Shown here: positions 1-10,526 of the stretch, in pieces
Position numbering within the stretch: the first letter of the stretch is position 1
Layout of the letters: every line of letters starts with the position of its first letter
NCBI GenBank assembly: GCA_003008705.1
Contig: PDUO01000048.1
Coordinates: 9,183 to 73,182 of the forward strand
DNA: 64,000 nucleotides
Origin: Pezicula radicicola
Lineage: Eukaryota > Ascomycota > Leotiomycetes > Helotiales > Dermateaceae
Direction of reading: 5' to 3'
Notes under the pieces: generated by a model
Told to the model about the DNA's origin: nothing
The model's input: the letters and a program-made list of their open reading frames with translations, nothing else
Databases searched by the model: none
Made by a program: the position numbers and the translations under genes

Positions 1-63
1 GGTTAGTTAAGTAATAAGAGATAGATATAAAGATTTCTTTTTATTAAATAAATCTCTCTCTTT

Positions 64-710
64 TAACTTTATATAAACTAGACTAAATTAAACTAATATA
101 GACTTATTTAAGAGTTTAAATTTAAGTAATTCTAAAACTATATAAGAAACCTACTAGTACTAATACTTTTTATACTTTATAAAAGTCTAAAGTTATTTAT
201 TAACTAAGAAGACTACCCCTTCTTTAACTTAGAATAGACTAGACTAAATTAAACTAGTATAGACTTATTTAATAACCTTAATTTAAGTAATTCTAAAACT
301 ATATAAGAAACCTACTAGTACTAATACTTTTTATACTTTATAAGAGTTTAAATTTAAGTAATTTTAATAGTATATAAAACTCCTTCTAACTCTAATAATT
401 TTTAACCTTTAATAAAGCCCTAAGTAATTCTCTTATTAAGTATACCTACCCCTCTACTAACTTAGAATAAACTAGGCCGAATCGGGCTAGTATAGGCTTA
501 TTTAAGAGTCTAAATTTAGGTAATTTTAATAGTATATAAAACTCCTTCTAACTCTAACGATTTTTAAGCTTTATAAAATACTAAGTAATTCTCTTACTAA
601 GTAAACTTACCCTCTTATAACTTTAGCTAGACTAGGCTAAATCGGGCTAGAGTAGGCTTATTTAAAAGCCCTAATATAGGTAAGTAGAATAGTATATCCT
701 TTATATTTAT
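64..710. repeat. AT-rich, degenerate tandem repeat (RIP-like)
   Basis: At least four related blocks begin near 64, 226, 460 and 619. They share a core of the type 'AACTTWGAATARACTAG', then a 'GACTTATTTAA' segment and a 'CTAATACTTTTTATAC' or 'CTCCTTCTAACTC' segment. Spacing is about 160 nt, with one longer block of about 234 nt that has an internal duplication. CpG is almost absent in the first two blocks and partly kept in the last two (TCGGGCTAG against TTAAACTAG), the pattern expected from RIP. No reading frame is credible here. The array ends abruptly at the 3' end of the neighbouring minus-strand gene. Confidence 0.75.
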
Positions 711-749
711 ATCTATTTTTGTTCTATTATAATCTAAGCCTAAAGAACC

Positions 750-3334
750 CTAAAAATCACGTAACTTCTCTCTAACTCCACCTCTCGCTCTAACACCACC
801 GTATGTCCCGTTAGTGTTCACACAAAATGGTTCCCAACTTGATAGTGAGTGAGTCGCCTCGAAATTACATACGGGAAGAAGCATCCTCCTCTGATTATCA
901 CTTTCCATCGATTCAAATGCACTCTGGTTGTTGGCACGTATAATGCGCGCCTCCTCTAACTGGGCCAGATTTGCCTGGCTCTCTATGAGTATTCTATGCC
1001 TGCTTAGACTGTCCAAAATATGTTGAAATCGGGTTCCGAAGTCCTTCCATGTCGACCGGAATAGCTGTTTCCATGCTAATAGCCATTAGCTTTCGAGAGT
1101 AGCATCTAAGACATTGGAGCTTACTTGGTTTCTTCAAAATCCTAAAGACTCCCTGATGAAATTGTAGTATTTCATCAAATATGAGTACCAAAACTTTTGG
1201 CATATGTGGATTGTTTCCAAAAAACTGACGGTATTGGTTCAAAGGGGGTATATTTTCCGCCAATTGCTTATAAGCATCCAAGATCACGTCTAAGGACTCG
1301 TCCCATCCACTGGCAATCTTCACCAACTGTTAGAGAAGGCCGACTGGGTAAAGATCAAACTGGCCGAGAGCGAGAACGAACGTCTCAAATTAAATCAAAT
1401 AACTTCCACGAGTTGTGCTCATTGCCTCTGTGCCCATCAGGCAAGAACAACTGAAATTCAGGTGGGACGGAGGAAAACATGAGTGAGATCATTGTCCCAA
1501 TTTTTATAAATGAGGTCTCTTACCTGGAGGCAAAATTTCATCGGGCCCCATACAAAGCACCTGAAAGATACGGTAGTTAGTTAGACAACGGCTAGGGCTG
1601 AATAGGATGCATGGCTCAATGCAAGACATTTGAATTGGGAATGGGCTTACATAATCGATGCAGTACTGAGAAAGACCTCGATGACTTTCCCATACTCTTC
1701 CATGACTTCAATAAATGATCTGGCTCTGGTGAGGTTCATCATTCTCTTGCGCCGCATTTGGTTCTTCTGAATTTCCATGACCGTCGCCCGAACCTGTAAT
1801 TGACAATCATCCAGGGAGCCTTGACAGAGTGGACTGACATCTAATATTCCAGTGGCCCTACTTAAGACCAGGCTGGACTCTGTAAGCGCTTGAAGTTGCA
1901 ACTCTTCAAATCCTTCGGAATGATCCAGACGCATGTGCTCTTGAAAGTCCTCCGCTGAGTCAAAAATAAGATCTTCTTCGTGAACAGCAGCTGTACAAGC
2001 CCATTTTGATTCGGAATGCTCAGACTCCACATGGAGTACCCAGTCCCTTCTGGATCTGAAGAGAGCGTGCGGCCGAGAGCAGTTGTCAAGCACGCAAATA
2101 TATGGTTCGATATCTCTGATAACATGACGCCTGTTTACATGTAAGCAAATCGTGCCAGATATGATAGAAGGGCTAAGTTAACCTCCAGTTTTCCTCTTTC
2201 GCTACACTCTCGGGCTGCACAATAAAACAGAACGGGCATTCGAACTCGTTACTCCCATGTCGAATTTCGGGTGGGCGAGGAAGAACAAACTTGTTTACTT
2301 CTATCTTTGTGCGGCCAGCACTTGATACCGATGGAGTACTGGTAGGAAATTGTCTAGGTGTCAGTGTCGGGTCCACGGCGGAGGCACTCGATTGAGTTGG
2401 AACCTCACTTAGGGTACCGAATTTTCGTTTCCTAGATGTTCCTTCTATTATGGAATCACGTGAGTTTGGCTGAAGCAAACGAGGCCCCATGATGTTCAGA
2501 GGCTCAGTCGTAGGTTTGTTCGATGGTATGTTAACATCCTTCATGGCATATTTATCTCGATGGTGCCTTCGAGAGTAAGCAAACTGCCTCTGCCTCAAAC
2601 TTATAGTTTCTGCTAGACGCTCTCGGAGGTCTTCATTTGCGTTCGGAAATACATGCTTAACAATCTGGGTAGCAAGGCTCTTGAATACTGTAGTCAGGTT
2701 GCCTCCATCTGCATCAAACTCGACAAATGTTGCAGCTTTTGCATGGCGGTTATGTATCGCAGCTTTGCGGATCATAGCTGATAGCCTAAATAGTCGATCC
2801 AGCGTCTCCTCGACGGCATTCTGTGTTTTTGACAAGACAGTTTGCCTGGCAGAGAAAATCGGGCCAGCTTCAGGGATTGCGGAGGAGGCGGAAGGCGAAG
2901 AGCAAGATGACGAGATAGAAGAAGACGATGATGAGTCAGGTTGGAGAGACGGAAGTCTTTCTGACATAGGGTCAACGGACTCATCACGAACTGTCAGATC
3001 CTCGAGGGAGTTCGTGAGGTATTCACCGTCCCCATGCACCATAGATAAGGCTACAGAAAATGTTCAATATCCGCCTTCTTCTTCCAAAAGGGCTTTTATG
3101 CTTACTGGTCAAGTGCGTTTTCAGGACGTCGAGAGATTCGACCATCATCAGCTGAAGCTCCGGGTTGCTCTCTAGTCGATGGTCCATTGAAGCCCTACCG
3201 TGTGCTAGAGCCGCACTGTTTGCGGCCCATACGTTGAATCGGAACAACTGGTTCTCAGCCCAGTGACCAGGGAAGGTGTTAACTGCATCTTGAAGTAACT
3301 TCAAACAGTCACCCGAGCTTGAAGAGATAGCCAT
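750..3334 (-). CDS. C2H2-DUF7708 protein, N-terminal half of a STAND/NLR-type protein, probably truncated
   Basis: A six-exon model (3334-3106, 3050-2183, 2130-1651, 1560-1524, 1326-1125, 1075-750) stays in frame and gives 713 aa. Residues about 1-300 are helical and serine-rich. About 310-430 is a cysteine/histidine region of fungal C2H2 type (ECPFC, CVLDNCSRPHALF, HVESEHSESKWAC, FQEHMRLDH). It is followed by a DUF7708 module, the usual N-terminal domain of fungal NACHT proteins (EEYGKVIEVFL, FVWGPMKFCLQ, LLDAY-like helix, NPHM, ESQANLAQLEEAR). The last intron has a textbook GCTAAT branch site and restores the DUF7708 frame. No P-loop or NACHT follows; the final 45 or so codons look unrelated and end at the AT-rich repeat. 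I infer that the NTPase and repeat domains were lost to a repeat-mediated break. The 197-nt fourth intron is the least certain junction. Confidence 0.6.
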
Positions 3335-3741
3335 ATCCCGCTACATTTGATGCCGCAGCGGTGAACGTTGATAAAGCGTATTTATTTGAACGCGTTCATG
3401 GCGTGGAGTGGTGTCTTAATCACACCGTGTATCGTGGGAATTGTGTTTGAACAGCTTGGACTTGACCAACTGATGGCATTTGGAATAACACAGAGTAAAT
3501 GAAAGCTTGTGGGACATCCTAGACGGTGGTGATGAATAACTGTTCGAATCTGTCTCAATCCTGTACAGTTTTCAGCTCCATGTAGTTGACTCAGTACGGC
3601 ACCCGATTTCCGGCGACTGCGCAGATGAGGCAGATTCGCAATAAGGCGCCATTGCGTTTCTATGCACATCATTACCATGCAAAATAGAGGTATATTTCAA
3701 GATGCTCCTCTCCAATTACGGGGAATGTATATTGTCTCTAA
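3335..3741. other. Intergenic gap, tail-to-head on the minus strand
   Basis: This is 3' flank of the subtilase gene and 5' flank of the C2H2-DUF7708 gene. A minus-strand open frame at 3382-3678 has no recognisable domain and is probably chance. Confidence 0.5.
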
Positions 3742-6700
3742 CTAGCCATGCATATTTGCAAGTGCTGTGGTTATTCTACTAGTTATGTGAACCGGATCAC
3801 CTGCCAATAAAAGCCAGGGCCGGATATAGTTATACCTGTGGTCGCGATTTCGCTCGGTCATACACTCAAATAGTACCTTCTTGATTCCCTGAAGCCGCTT
3901 CAAACGCTCTGCGTTTCTGATCTTTGGAAACGACTTTTGTCTCGAGTACTCTAGAACCAGTGCGGCAGTCCCTGCTGCGAGAGGGGTTGCGCAAGAAGTC
4001 CCACTCTGACACCTCTGCTCTTTGTTGTTATTTAGTTCAAGTGGCCACGCTGCCTCAAGGCCCTCTCCTATTGTGCTAAAATTTTCGCGGCCAAAATGGC
4101 CATGAGGGCTGAAGTCTGACTTCTTATCTTGTCCTGTGGATGAATTGACGCATATCGTATTCTCTTTAACTCGAGCCGGATAGCCAATCGGATTTTGCTC
4201 GTTAGCCCTATTGTTGGATGCCGCCGCAAATATCAGTGCTCTGTTGGCAGCATTCGTAGTTGCGTATTCGATCGCATCCTGTATTTCTTCCTCTTCGTCT
4301 GGGAATGCAAATGACATTGAAATGATGTCGACGCCCCATTCTTGGACAGCGTGATATATTGCCTAAGGCTATCAGTGAAACTCTCTCCACAGGCTCATGA
4401 GTTGTAGGAAAGCCTACCTTCGCCACTAAGGATGCCGTGTTGCTCTCAGCCACTGTGGTCTTGAAGACTCTACAGGGAAATATTTTTGCAAAAGGTGCCG
4501 TCTTCAAGAGCAAATGCGAAGTGTGTGTACCATGGCCAATGCAATCAACGATGTCTTCTCCTCCATCCACAAAATCCATCCATTGTGAAACTTGTCCATT
4601 TTCCAAGTAGGGACGAAATACTGGGTGTGTGAGGTCAATTCCAGTATCAAGGATAGCAACCTTCACCATGTTTGCTTTGTCGTTTTTCGTTAAAGGGTAT
4701 TTTCTGGTGGCGGTCTCTAAAAGTGCATGAGCAGTTTGAAGATCTCGGAACCACGAACTGGCCCCTTGGATGCTGAGGGGCGAGTTAGCAAAATTTGTCT
4801 TATGAACTGTGGTTGAGGAATGCTCACGACGTCTCTGAAACATTCATTATGCTGCCAGCGTCTATCAGACAACATGCGGAAGAAATATCAGGCATCGGCG
4901 TCAAGGGTGTATGGCTGGTAAACATGAAGTTTTCTTGAATCTTGACCGGGGGACTAATTGAGAAATGTGATTTGGTTACCTGATGAGTAGAATGGCTCAT
5001 ATGCTTAGCCAGTATGTGATGATCATTTCGCAGGCCAACGCCCAGAACTGGGTTCGTTGGCTGTTCCAGGAGTATGCTTTCCAACTTTTCGGTCGTCATA
5101 GACGGTTCGCCCCATCCAGCTAGTAAATCTTGCTCCAAAGGATACACAATTGTGTCATAGACGGCCTTTACAAAGGCGACATCATCGAATGATGTCTTCG
5201 AAGTTTTAAATGCATTGTGGTCCAGGCATTTTTCAATAGGCTTCGTGTCTGTCGGGCGGGCACGCTTTTCATATTCCTTGAACAGATGCCTTGCTATCAA
5301 CTCAGGTGTATTGACGTTCGGCTTTTGAAGATATGACTGAAATTCGGGGCTTCGAGAAATGTCGGCAATATGCTCACTTAGCTCAATCTCAAGTAGAACA
5401 ATGCCCAAAGAAAGAAGATTTGGGTGTGGATGTAGTCGATTGCGTGATTTTCGAGGGTCCTCACCGCAGCTACTTTGGTTTCCAAACATCGTGGAGATAT
5501 ATGGCCGTCTGAAATTTGCAAAGCCAGAGCCAGTCTGATAGTCATAGAAGAATGATATACTCTCTTTCCCCCAGATTGGGCTTAGCCAAGGGCTTTCGTA
5601 AAGGTGCAACAATGAGTTCGCAAGGATGACTTCTAGGATCCTTTTCTCTTTCAGCGTAAACTCAACACCCTGCTCGACAAGGTCTCTGAGGGTTATCTCT
5701 TCTGGGCTCATGGTGCCCGGGGTATGAGCGACCGAGGCAGGCTAGGTACGCGCTCCCACAAGACGCCGTTGCTGTCGACGGCTAGATCTAAGCGTACGTC
5801 CTGGCAATCATTACGGACTAGACAAGCTCTCATGTCTTTTTTTTCGTTTAACCTAGTCAAAGCAACAACATTAGCATACAAAAATTGACTGTTGGAAAAG
5901 CTTCACTTACTCCCGGGCGTCTAGGCATATTCTGCACTCCTGGAGGATCTCTTCCCCCCAAAGGAGCACATCAAATTCCAGTGAAGACGACTTGGCCTGG
6001 CTCCATAGAGGCCCTAGGCGAAGCTTTGCCTGTTTACAACATTCTCCCAAGGTTTCATTATGATCTGCACCGCACGTACAAGGCCAAGTCTTGTGGAGGA
6101 GTGTGTGGAGATGCAGGGCACGCTCTCTTATCCTCCGAAACCCTTCCGAGTCAAAGAAGCGCGTCTTCAGCACCCCATCATTTTGGACATCCCCTGGGAG
6201 AACATTCTTAACCAGGCTATTGCAAGTCTTCAACCGCTTTATCAGCTTTAGACATTTGTCCGTAGGGTAATCGGATCGAAGAAGTGAGGGATTGTTGCTT
6301 AGATGTTGCCCATTGTTTGGGGCTATTTCGAGATAACTCTTTATTCGTTCCAAATTGGAATATTTCTTGGATTGCAAGTCGTTTTGGCCATCCTATTTGT
6401 GTTAAACAGCGTTAGCGTTGTATAATAAGATAATGAGTTGTAAGTTGATGCTCTATGGCAGAATTTACCCGGTGTTCAATGAATAATGGGTTCAGATCTT
6501 GTCTGTCTTTGTCCAATACCTCATCCAAAATCGAGGTAGATATCATTCTGTTGAGTATCTTGGATATCTTCTGGAGCTTAGCCCAAAATTTATCATCTGG
6601 CTGAGTGCCTTGGCTATATAATTGCTTCATCTGGTATGCCAAAGCCCTCAACTCGGATCGAAGATCTCCAAAGAAGATTTTAACTTCGGTGCGAGTAACC

Positions 6701-6831
6701 ACATCCTGAATTTGCTTCGCAACATTTTCATAGCTTTCCGCGGTGGGATTTGCGACAAGCCTCTTCCAGAATGAGTTCGCTGACTCTGCGAGTACTGATA
6801 ACAACTCCGGGTCGCTTAATGGAGTAGCCAT
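3742..6831 (-). CDS. DUF7580-subtilisin-like (S8) intracellular serine protease
   Basis: The start is the ATG at 6831 (MATPLSDPELLSVL). The N-terminal half is helical and carries the DUF7580 signature NLLSLGIVLLEIELSEHI in the 5711-4824 exon. The C-terminal half is a subtilase: catalytic Asp in VAILDTGIDLTHP, His in GHGTHTSHLL, oxyanion Asn in AAASNNR, Ser in GTSCATPLAAG. Clean introns lie near 6474-6390 (CGG|GTAAAT to AAATAG|GATGG) and near 4420-4364 (GCGAAG|GTAGGC to CTTAG|GCAATA). The junction between the DUF7580 and protease parts, around 4850-4980, is unclear. There is no signal peptide, so the protease should be cytosolic. In fungi such proteases occur in self-recognition and cell-death loci; HET-Q2 of Podospora is a subtilisin-like protease that activates a gasdermin (known biology). 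Here it shares a 392-bp promoter with the gene at 7224. It looks intact. Confidence 0.75.
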
Positions 6832-7077
6832 AGAGTGGGAGGCGATATGGCAGATTAATGAGAGACATTGACGCGCACGGCTTTGTGCCGTAAGAATCCG
6901 GTTCGTAACGTTCGATAATAAAAAGCTCGAGTTGCTGCGGCTGAGAAGGTGAGTTGAGGTGGTTGATCCTCTACGGCGGTCGATAGCAGCAGATTTTGCT
7001 TGGAGGGGAGGGTTAGCGGCGGGGCAGTGCATTCTACCATGCCCGCAGCTTAGCACAGCCCAGCTCGAGCAGCTGAA

Positions 7078-7091
7078 ATACTGTACAGTAT
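7078..7091. promoter_or_regulatory. 14-bp perfect palindrome in a divergent promoter
   Basis: ATACTGTACAGTAT is identical to its own reverse complement. It lies between the start codons of the protease gene (6831, minus) and its divergent partner (7224, plus). Single TACTGTA or TACAGTA half-sites recur near 23310-23530, 27410 and 33230-33380. A binding factor is not known to me, so a regulatory role is inference. Confidence 0.35.
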
Positions 7092-7223
7092 ACAAAGGCG
7101 GTCTTTCTCGCCCACGCTCAAGAAAAATTTGTAAACCGCATATTACCCAAATATTCTTGATTCCAACCTCAGAAACCGGGTACAAAATTGAGCATCTTCT
7201 AGGAAATTCGTTGTCTATCTACG

Positions 7224-8120
7224 ATGGTCCGCACTCATCGCCGATATATATTTACCCAGACTAGAGAGTATACTCCTGGAGGGGCTCTACAGCTTGGCCA
7301 AATTATTGCTCATCCATTTGAGCCCGGACACTCCTTGTTGCCACACGGTCCAATCCCTATTCCATCATCTCTTATTCAAGAAGAAACATCACAAGAATCA
7401 GTCAATGCGACTTACAGCCACGATCCAAGTGCTATGTTTTCCCTCTGGGCCCAAGTTACAGGTCTGCCAGTAAGCTCCTCCACAGGAGCTGCCTTTGAAA
7501 GCTCCAACGAACTGTCGTGGAATTTCGATAGACTAAGCAGCAAGGTGTTTGCTCCAAGCTTAGACTATGTCACATCAGCAATGCATCATGGCGACGTACC
7601 TAACTATATCAAGGGAAAGTTGTTCAAGAGTAGGGTGTATATGATTACTGGTGTGAGGATAGCTCATGGGGCTAAGATGGTGAAAAGAAAATCGCACTCT
7701 GTTCATATGCACGTGGGTGCGTCTGTAGATGCAGGTGTCTTGGCAGCGCCAGTTTCTGCGGGTTGGGAGGCCGGATTAAAGCCCAGCTCATCGAGCGGAG
7801 AGTCCTTCGAGAAAGCTTCGGATTTTGTGTACGCATATAAGTTGAATGAGATCAACTATCGGGGAAAGCTATCTCATAAACCGTTTAAAAAGGGCGAAAC
7901 ATCCAGCCTAGGATACCCTGTTTACGAGGAAAACGGCAGCGACAAAGTGGAGGACTTCGATGTTGAAGGCTTGGATGACGACGACTTTGGTGGTGGGGAA
8001 TTTGAATTTAAGACACCTAGCACGGAACACCAGGAGTACGAGTATGAATGTATTTTACCCTCGAGTACGAAGCTTCGGTTTAAAAGTCCTAATACTCCGA
8101 CTCCAGGGGTATTAGCTTAG
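7224..8120 (+). CDS. Uncharacterised fungal protein, candidate gasdermin-like effector of the adjacent protease
   Basis: A single exon gives 298 aa. I recognise a widespread, unnamed ascomycete family with this layout: an N-terminal YTPGGALQLGQIIAHP element, a W-x-FD element near residue 100, a core strand pair SRVYMITGVRIAHGA near 135-150, a glycine/alanine-rich stretch, and SFEKASDFVYAYKLNEI near 195-210. The tail (about 230-298) is strongly acidic (GLDDDDFGGGEFEF). The order of elements (an N-terminal 'GG' loop, a 'vYmiTgv' strand, a glycine-rich hairpin region, an 'F.fayrl' strand) resembles the gasdermin N-terminal fold as I know it; this is a structural hypothesis, not a homology result. 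Divergent pairing with a subtilase is the arrangement reported for fungal gasdermins and their activating proteases. The acidic tail could be an inhibitory segment removed by cleavage. The stop codon abuts a transposon relic, so the native C-terminus may be altered. Confidence 0.55.
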   Translation: MVRTHRRYIFTQTREYTPGGALQLGQIIAHPFEPGHSLLPHGPIPIPSSLIQEETSQESVNATYSHDPSAMFSLWAQVTGLPVSSSTGAAFESSNELSWNFDRLSSKVFAPSLDYVTSAMHHGDVPNYIKGKLFKSRVYMITGVRIAHGAKMVKRKSHSVHMHVGASVDAGVLAAPVSAGWEAGLKPSSSSGESFEKASDFVYAYKLNEINYRGKLSHKPFKKGETSSLGYPVYEENGSDKVEDFDVEGLDDDDFGGGEFEFKTPSTEHQEYEYECILPSSTKLRFKSPNTPTPGVLA

Positions 8121-8662
8121 TACCTAGGGCTTCTAGTTAGTCTATTCTTTAGTTTAGGGATTAAATATACGCTTAAGCCACTCTAAGCTAATCTTAGAGT
8201 TGGTGTACCTAGATTCGGAGTATATATAGTATTATCTAGGGGTAGGGAATATAGTCTAGTTACTTCGATAGGTAGTAGCTAGCTATATAATTATTAGTAG
8301 TAAAGACCTACTATTTGTACTAATATACTCGATAGCGGTAACTATCGTGTACTTGACACCTATACCTCTATAGTCTGGTAGATCGTCCTTACTAGTGTTC
8401 CTAGGCTATCGCCCTTACTCGTCGTAATTTGAGTACTAGATGACGCTTCTAGAAGCCCTAAGGCTAGTTCTTGCCCGGAGGCTTGGTCGCTTTATTTGTT
8501 GAACGCTGGCGGGCGATACTGAAGGCGAGGGCAGGTAGGCACTTGATTCGCACAGGATTCCCGAGGTCAGCCATTAGTTTCAAATACTTTTCGAGTGCTT
8601 TCTCCTCCGACAGAGTGAGATACAGTCGGCCTTCGGCCTTCGCTTCTATAGAGGGCCGCCTA
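8105..8662 (-). mobile_element. RIP-mutated remnant of a Fot1/pogo-type DDE transposase
   Basis: Reading the minus strand from about 8660 gives the typical Fot1 N-terminal HTH region (EAKAEGRLYLTLSEEKALEKY, then LGNPVRIKCLPALAFSIA, then STNKATKPPGKN). It then runs into TAG codons where the family has W and Q (8464-8466 and 8458-8460), and continues as KRH...LKLRRVRAIA. After an internal deletion, catalytic-domain fragments follow (KDDLPDYRGIGVKYTIVTAIE, then IIIWLATTYRSNW, then YTNSKISLEWLKRIF). The stops at W and Q positions and the high TA content fit G-to-A and C-to-T decay. The element is dead, and plus-strand open frames over it are shadows. Its left end touches the stop codon of the gene at 7224-8120. 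I could not define terminal inverted repeats or a target-site duplication. Confidence 0.8.
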
Positions 8663-9177
8663 TGATTCCTTTTTGTAGAGAGTAGAATGCACCTGGACCC
8701 TCTTCACCAGATGCCGGCTCCTTCTTTTCCATCTAATGTACAACATTTCTTTACTCCGGCTTTGACAACTTAGACCACATCCTAACGCTATGTCTGATAG
8801 ACAGAAGGAGAATTTTCTCGCGAGCGCTTTTGAAAGAGGAACCTTGAGCACTTAGACAATCGATCAGCTTGTTTGAAATGGAGACCCCCCCGAGGCAAGG
8901 GTTACAGTCAACCTAGTTTTGCCTTTAAGGTATGTCGCCCGTGTCTCAGCTATGACGTCATCCTATTGTACTAGAATATGTAAGGCGTCCGTCCGCTTTC
9001 AATCTACTCGTTCCATGCGCTCAAGATGATTCGTTCAAGAATTGTGGCTATCGCGCCACCAAATGCTACCTAAATGTATATAGAGGCATCACACAACCTG
9101 GAGTTACTTTGGTCTTAAGATCCGTAAGTGCCTATTTGATCATTATTCACTACATACCTCGATCAGCCTATTGAATC
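8663..9177. other. Intergenic, no recognisable gene
   Basis: This is mixed-composition sequence between the transposon relic and the next gene. A 63-codon minus-strand frame at 8660-8851 has no family features. The last 100 bp or so is presumably the promoter of the gene at 9178. Confidence 0.4.
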
Positions 9178-9640
9178 ATGCCTTATTCCCAGCAAGAGCA
9201 AGCCGCGAATGATTTCCTACGACGTCAGATAGCCGCGCAACAAAATATCTACCGAGGCGCCATGGACGAGGTTCGCAAGGCCGAAAACAAATCCGGACAA
9301 GCCTATGGCGGAGCTTCAGCAGCGGCCGCCTCGAAAAGAAGCACAGATGCATTCTTCCGCATTCAGGACCTCAAGAAGCAGTTGGACAACCAAATGAATG
9401 AGCAGAGGAAGGGTGCAGTGAAATCCATGATGGTGTGAGTGCCGGCGCCTTTTCTTACTTAGAGTAGTATCGTACTAATAGGCATGTAGGCAGAAATCCT
9501 GCTTCGACGTCGCCGAAAGGATCATGGGCAACGTGAGCAGCGTTCGTCCGAGCGCCGATTACCCAGGCCCTCCGCGGCAGAAGCGTCCTATGATCCCTGG
9601 TGTGAAGGTGAAGAGGAGAGGAGATTGTGAGGAGAGGTAA
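9178..9640 (+). CDS. Small conserved-looking hypothetical protein, 135 aa
   Basis: There are two exons, 9178-9434 and 9490-9640, joined by a 55-nt intron (GTGAGT to TGTAG). The joined frame is 408 nt and closes on TAA. Residues 1-85 form a charged, glutamine/alanine-rich helix of coiled-coil type (NDFLRRQIAAQQNIYRGAMD, RIQDLKKQLDNQMNEQRKGA). The second exon encodes a short basic tail with PGPPRQKRPMIPGVKVKRR. There is no signal peptide or membrane segment. I do not recognise the family. The precise intron and the composition, unlike the decayed neighbours, argue for a real gene. Confidence 0.65.
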
Positions 9641-10526
9641 TTCAGTAGGAAGAGTGATATGGGCGTGAGACTCAAGAGTTGATTTCGTTACTGTTGTTTT
9701 TGTTATAATATCTTTTCGATTTCAAGCGCAATATTTCGACTATGAAGCTTGGCAAAAACGTCAAAGGATAATCTATATCTGTGAGTAAATCAGTATTTTG
9801 TTCTTATTGATATATGATATCTAAATGGAATGGGGTATGGGTAGCTACTGTAACATTTACAAACATTTTCGTTTTTAAAGTACAGAGACCTCGCCTAATG
9901 ATTTATTGCATTCAGCCTGGAGAGATCGGTAGGTGGTGAATGGACGGAGACAACGAGCAAAAAACACACTATAGACCGATCACATGCTTGATGAATCACC
10001 ATTCGCATCGACAGTCCCATAGACCGAGACACGGCGCTACGCGAGACCATCTTTGGTTTTCGCGGCCGTGTATAAGTTGTATCGCGGAACACACCTGATT
10101 GTCCGCTTATAAGTCATTCCCGATGGGTCATTATCTCATAAATCTAGCGTAGTTATTGTTCTTGTTTGGGAGTCAAGGAAAAGCCTTCATCCGCCGGAGA
10201 GGTGATACTGCCACTAGGAGCCAGAATAGGGAATCGAACCCCTTTACGCAGGTCACGGCAACAAGTCATAGGAATTGGTTAGGCTAGCTAATACCCCGGA
10301 AATAAAGTTTAGCGATAGGCAAAAGGGCTATACGACAGGTTACAGGCTGTACTCTATTATTTCCGGAGTCGGAAGCCTATAATCCAGTTTAGGAAGGTCT
10401 AAGCGAGCCCGACGATTATAAAGAGTAAAACCTCTCATTGTAGAAGGGGGGCAGAGATTAGTGACTGAATACACTGTATTATTAGACGTAGTACGCTGTT
10501 TATCATTTGGCCTATTATACTTACAA
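9641..10526. other. Intergenic with a tRNA-like B-box
   Basis: The minus strand at about 10220-10245 reads GGGGTTCGATTCCC, an exact Pol III B-box, followed by TTCTGGC. No matching 5' acceptor arm, D-arm or anticodon stem can be built upstream, so I regard it as a tRNA relic or chance. An inverted repeat (CCGGAAATAA and TTATTTCCGG, about 10296 and 10359) lies nearby. No gene is supported. Confidence 0.35.

Noticed and set aside
1076..1124. Apparent frameshift inside the DUF7708 region
   Set aside because: A 49-nt intron with GTAAGC donor, GCTAAT branch site and TTAG acceptor restores the conserved frame exactly.
8471..8665. Plus-strand 64-codon open frame
   Set aside because: It is the shadow of a pogo-type transposase fragment on the other strand.
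10218..10295. tRNA gene on the minus strand
   Set aside because: There is a good B-box, but no pairing acceptor stem, D-arm or anticodon arm could be built.
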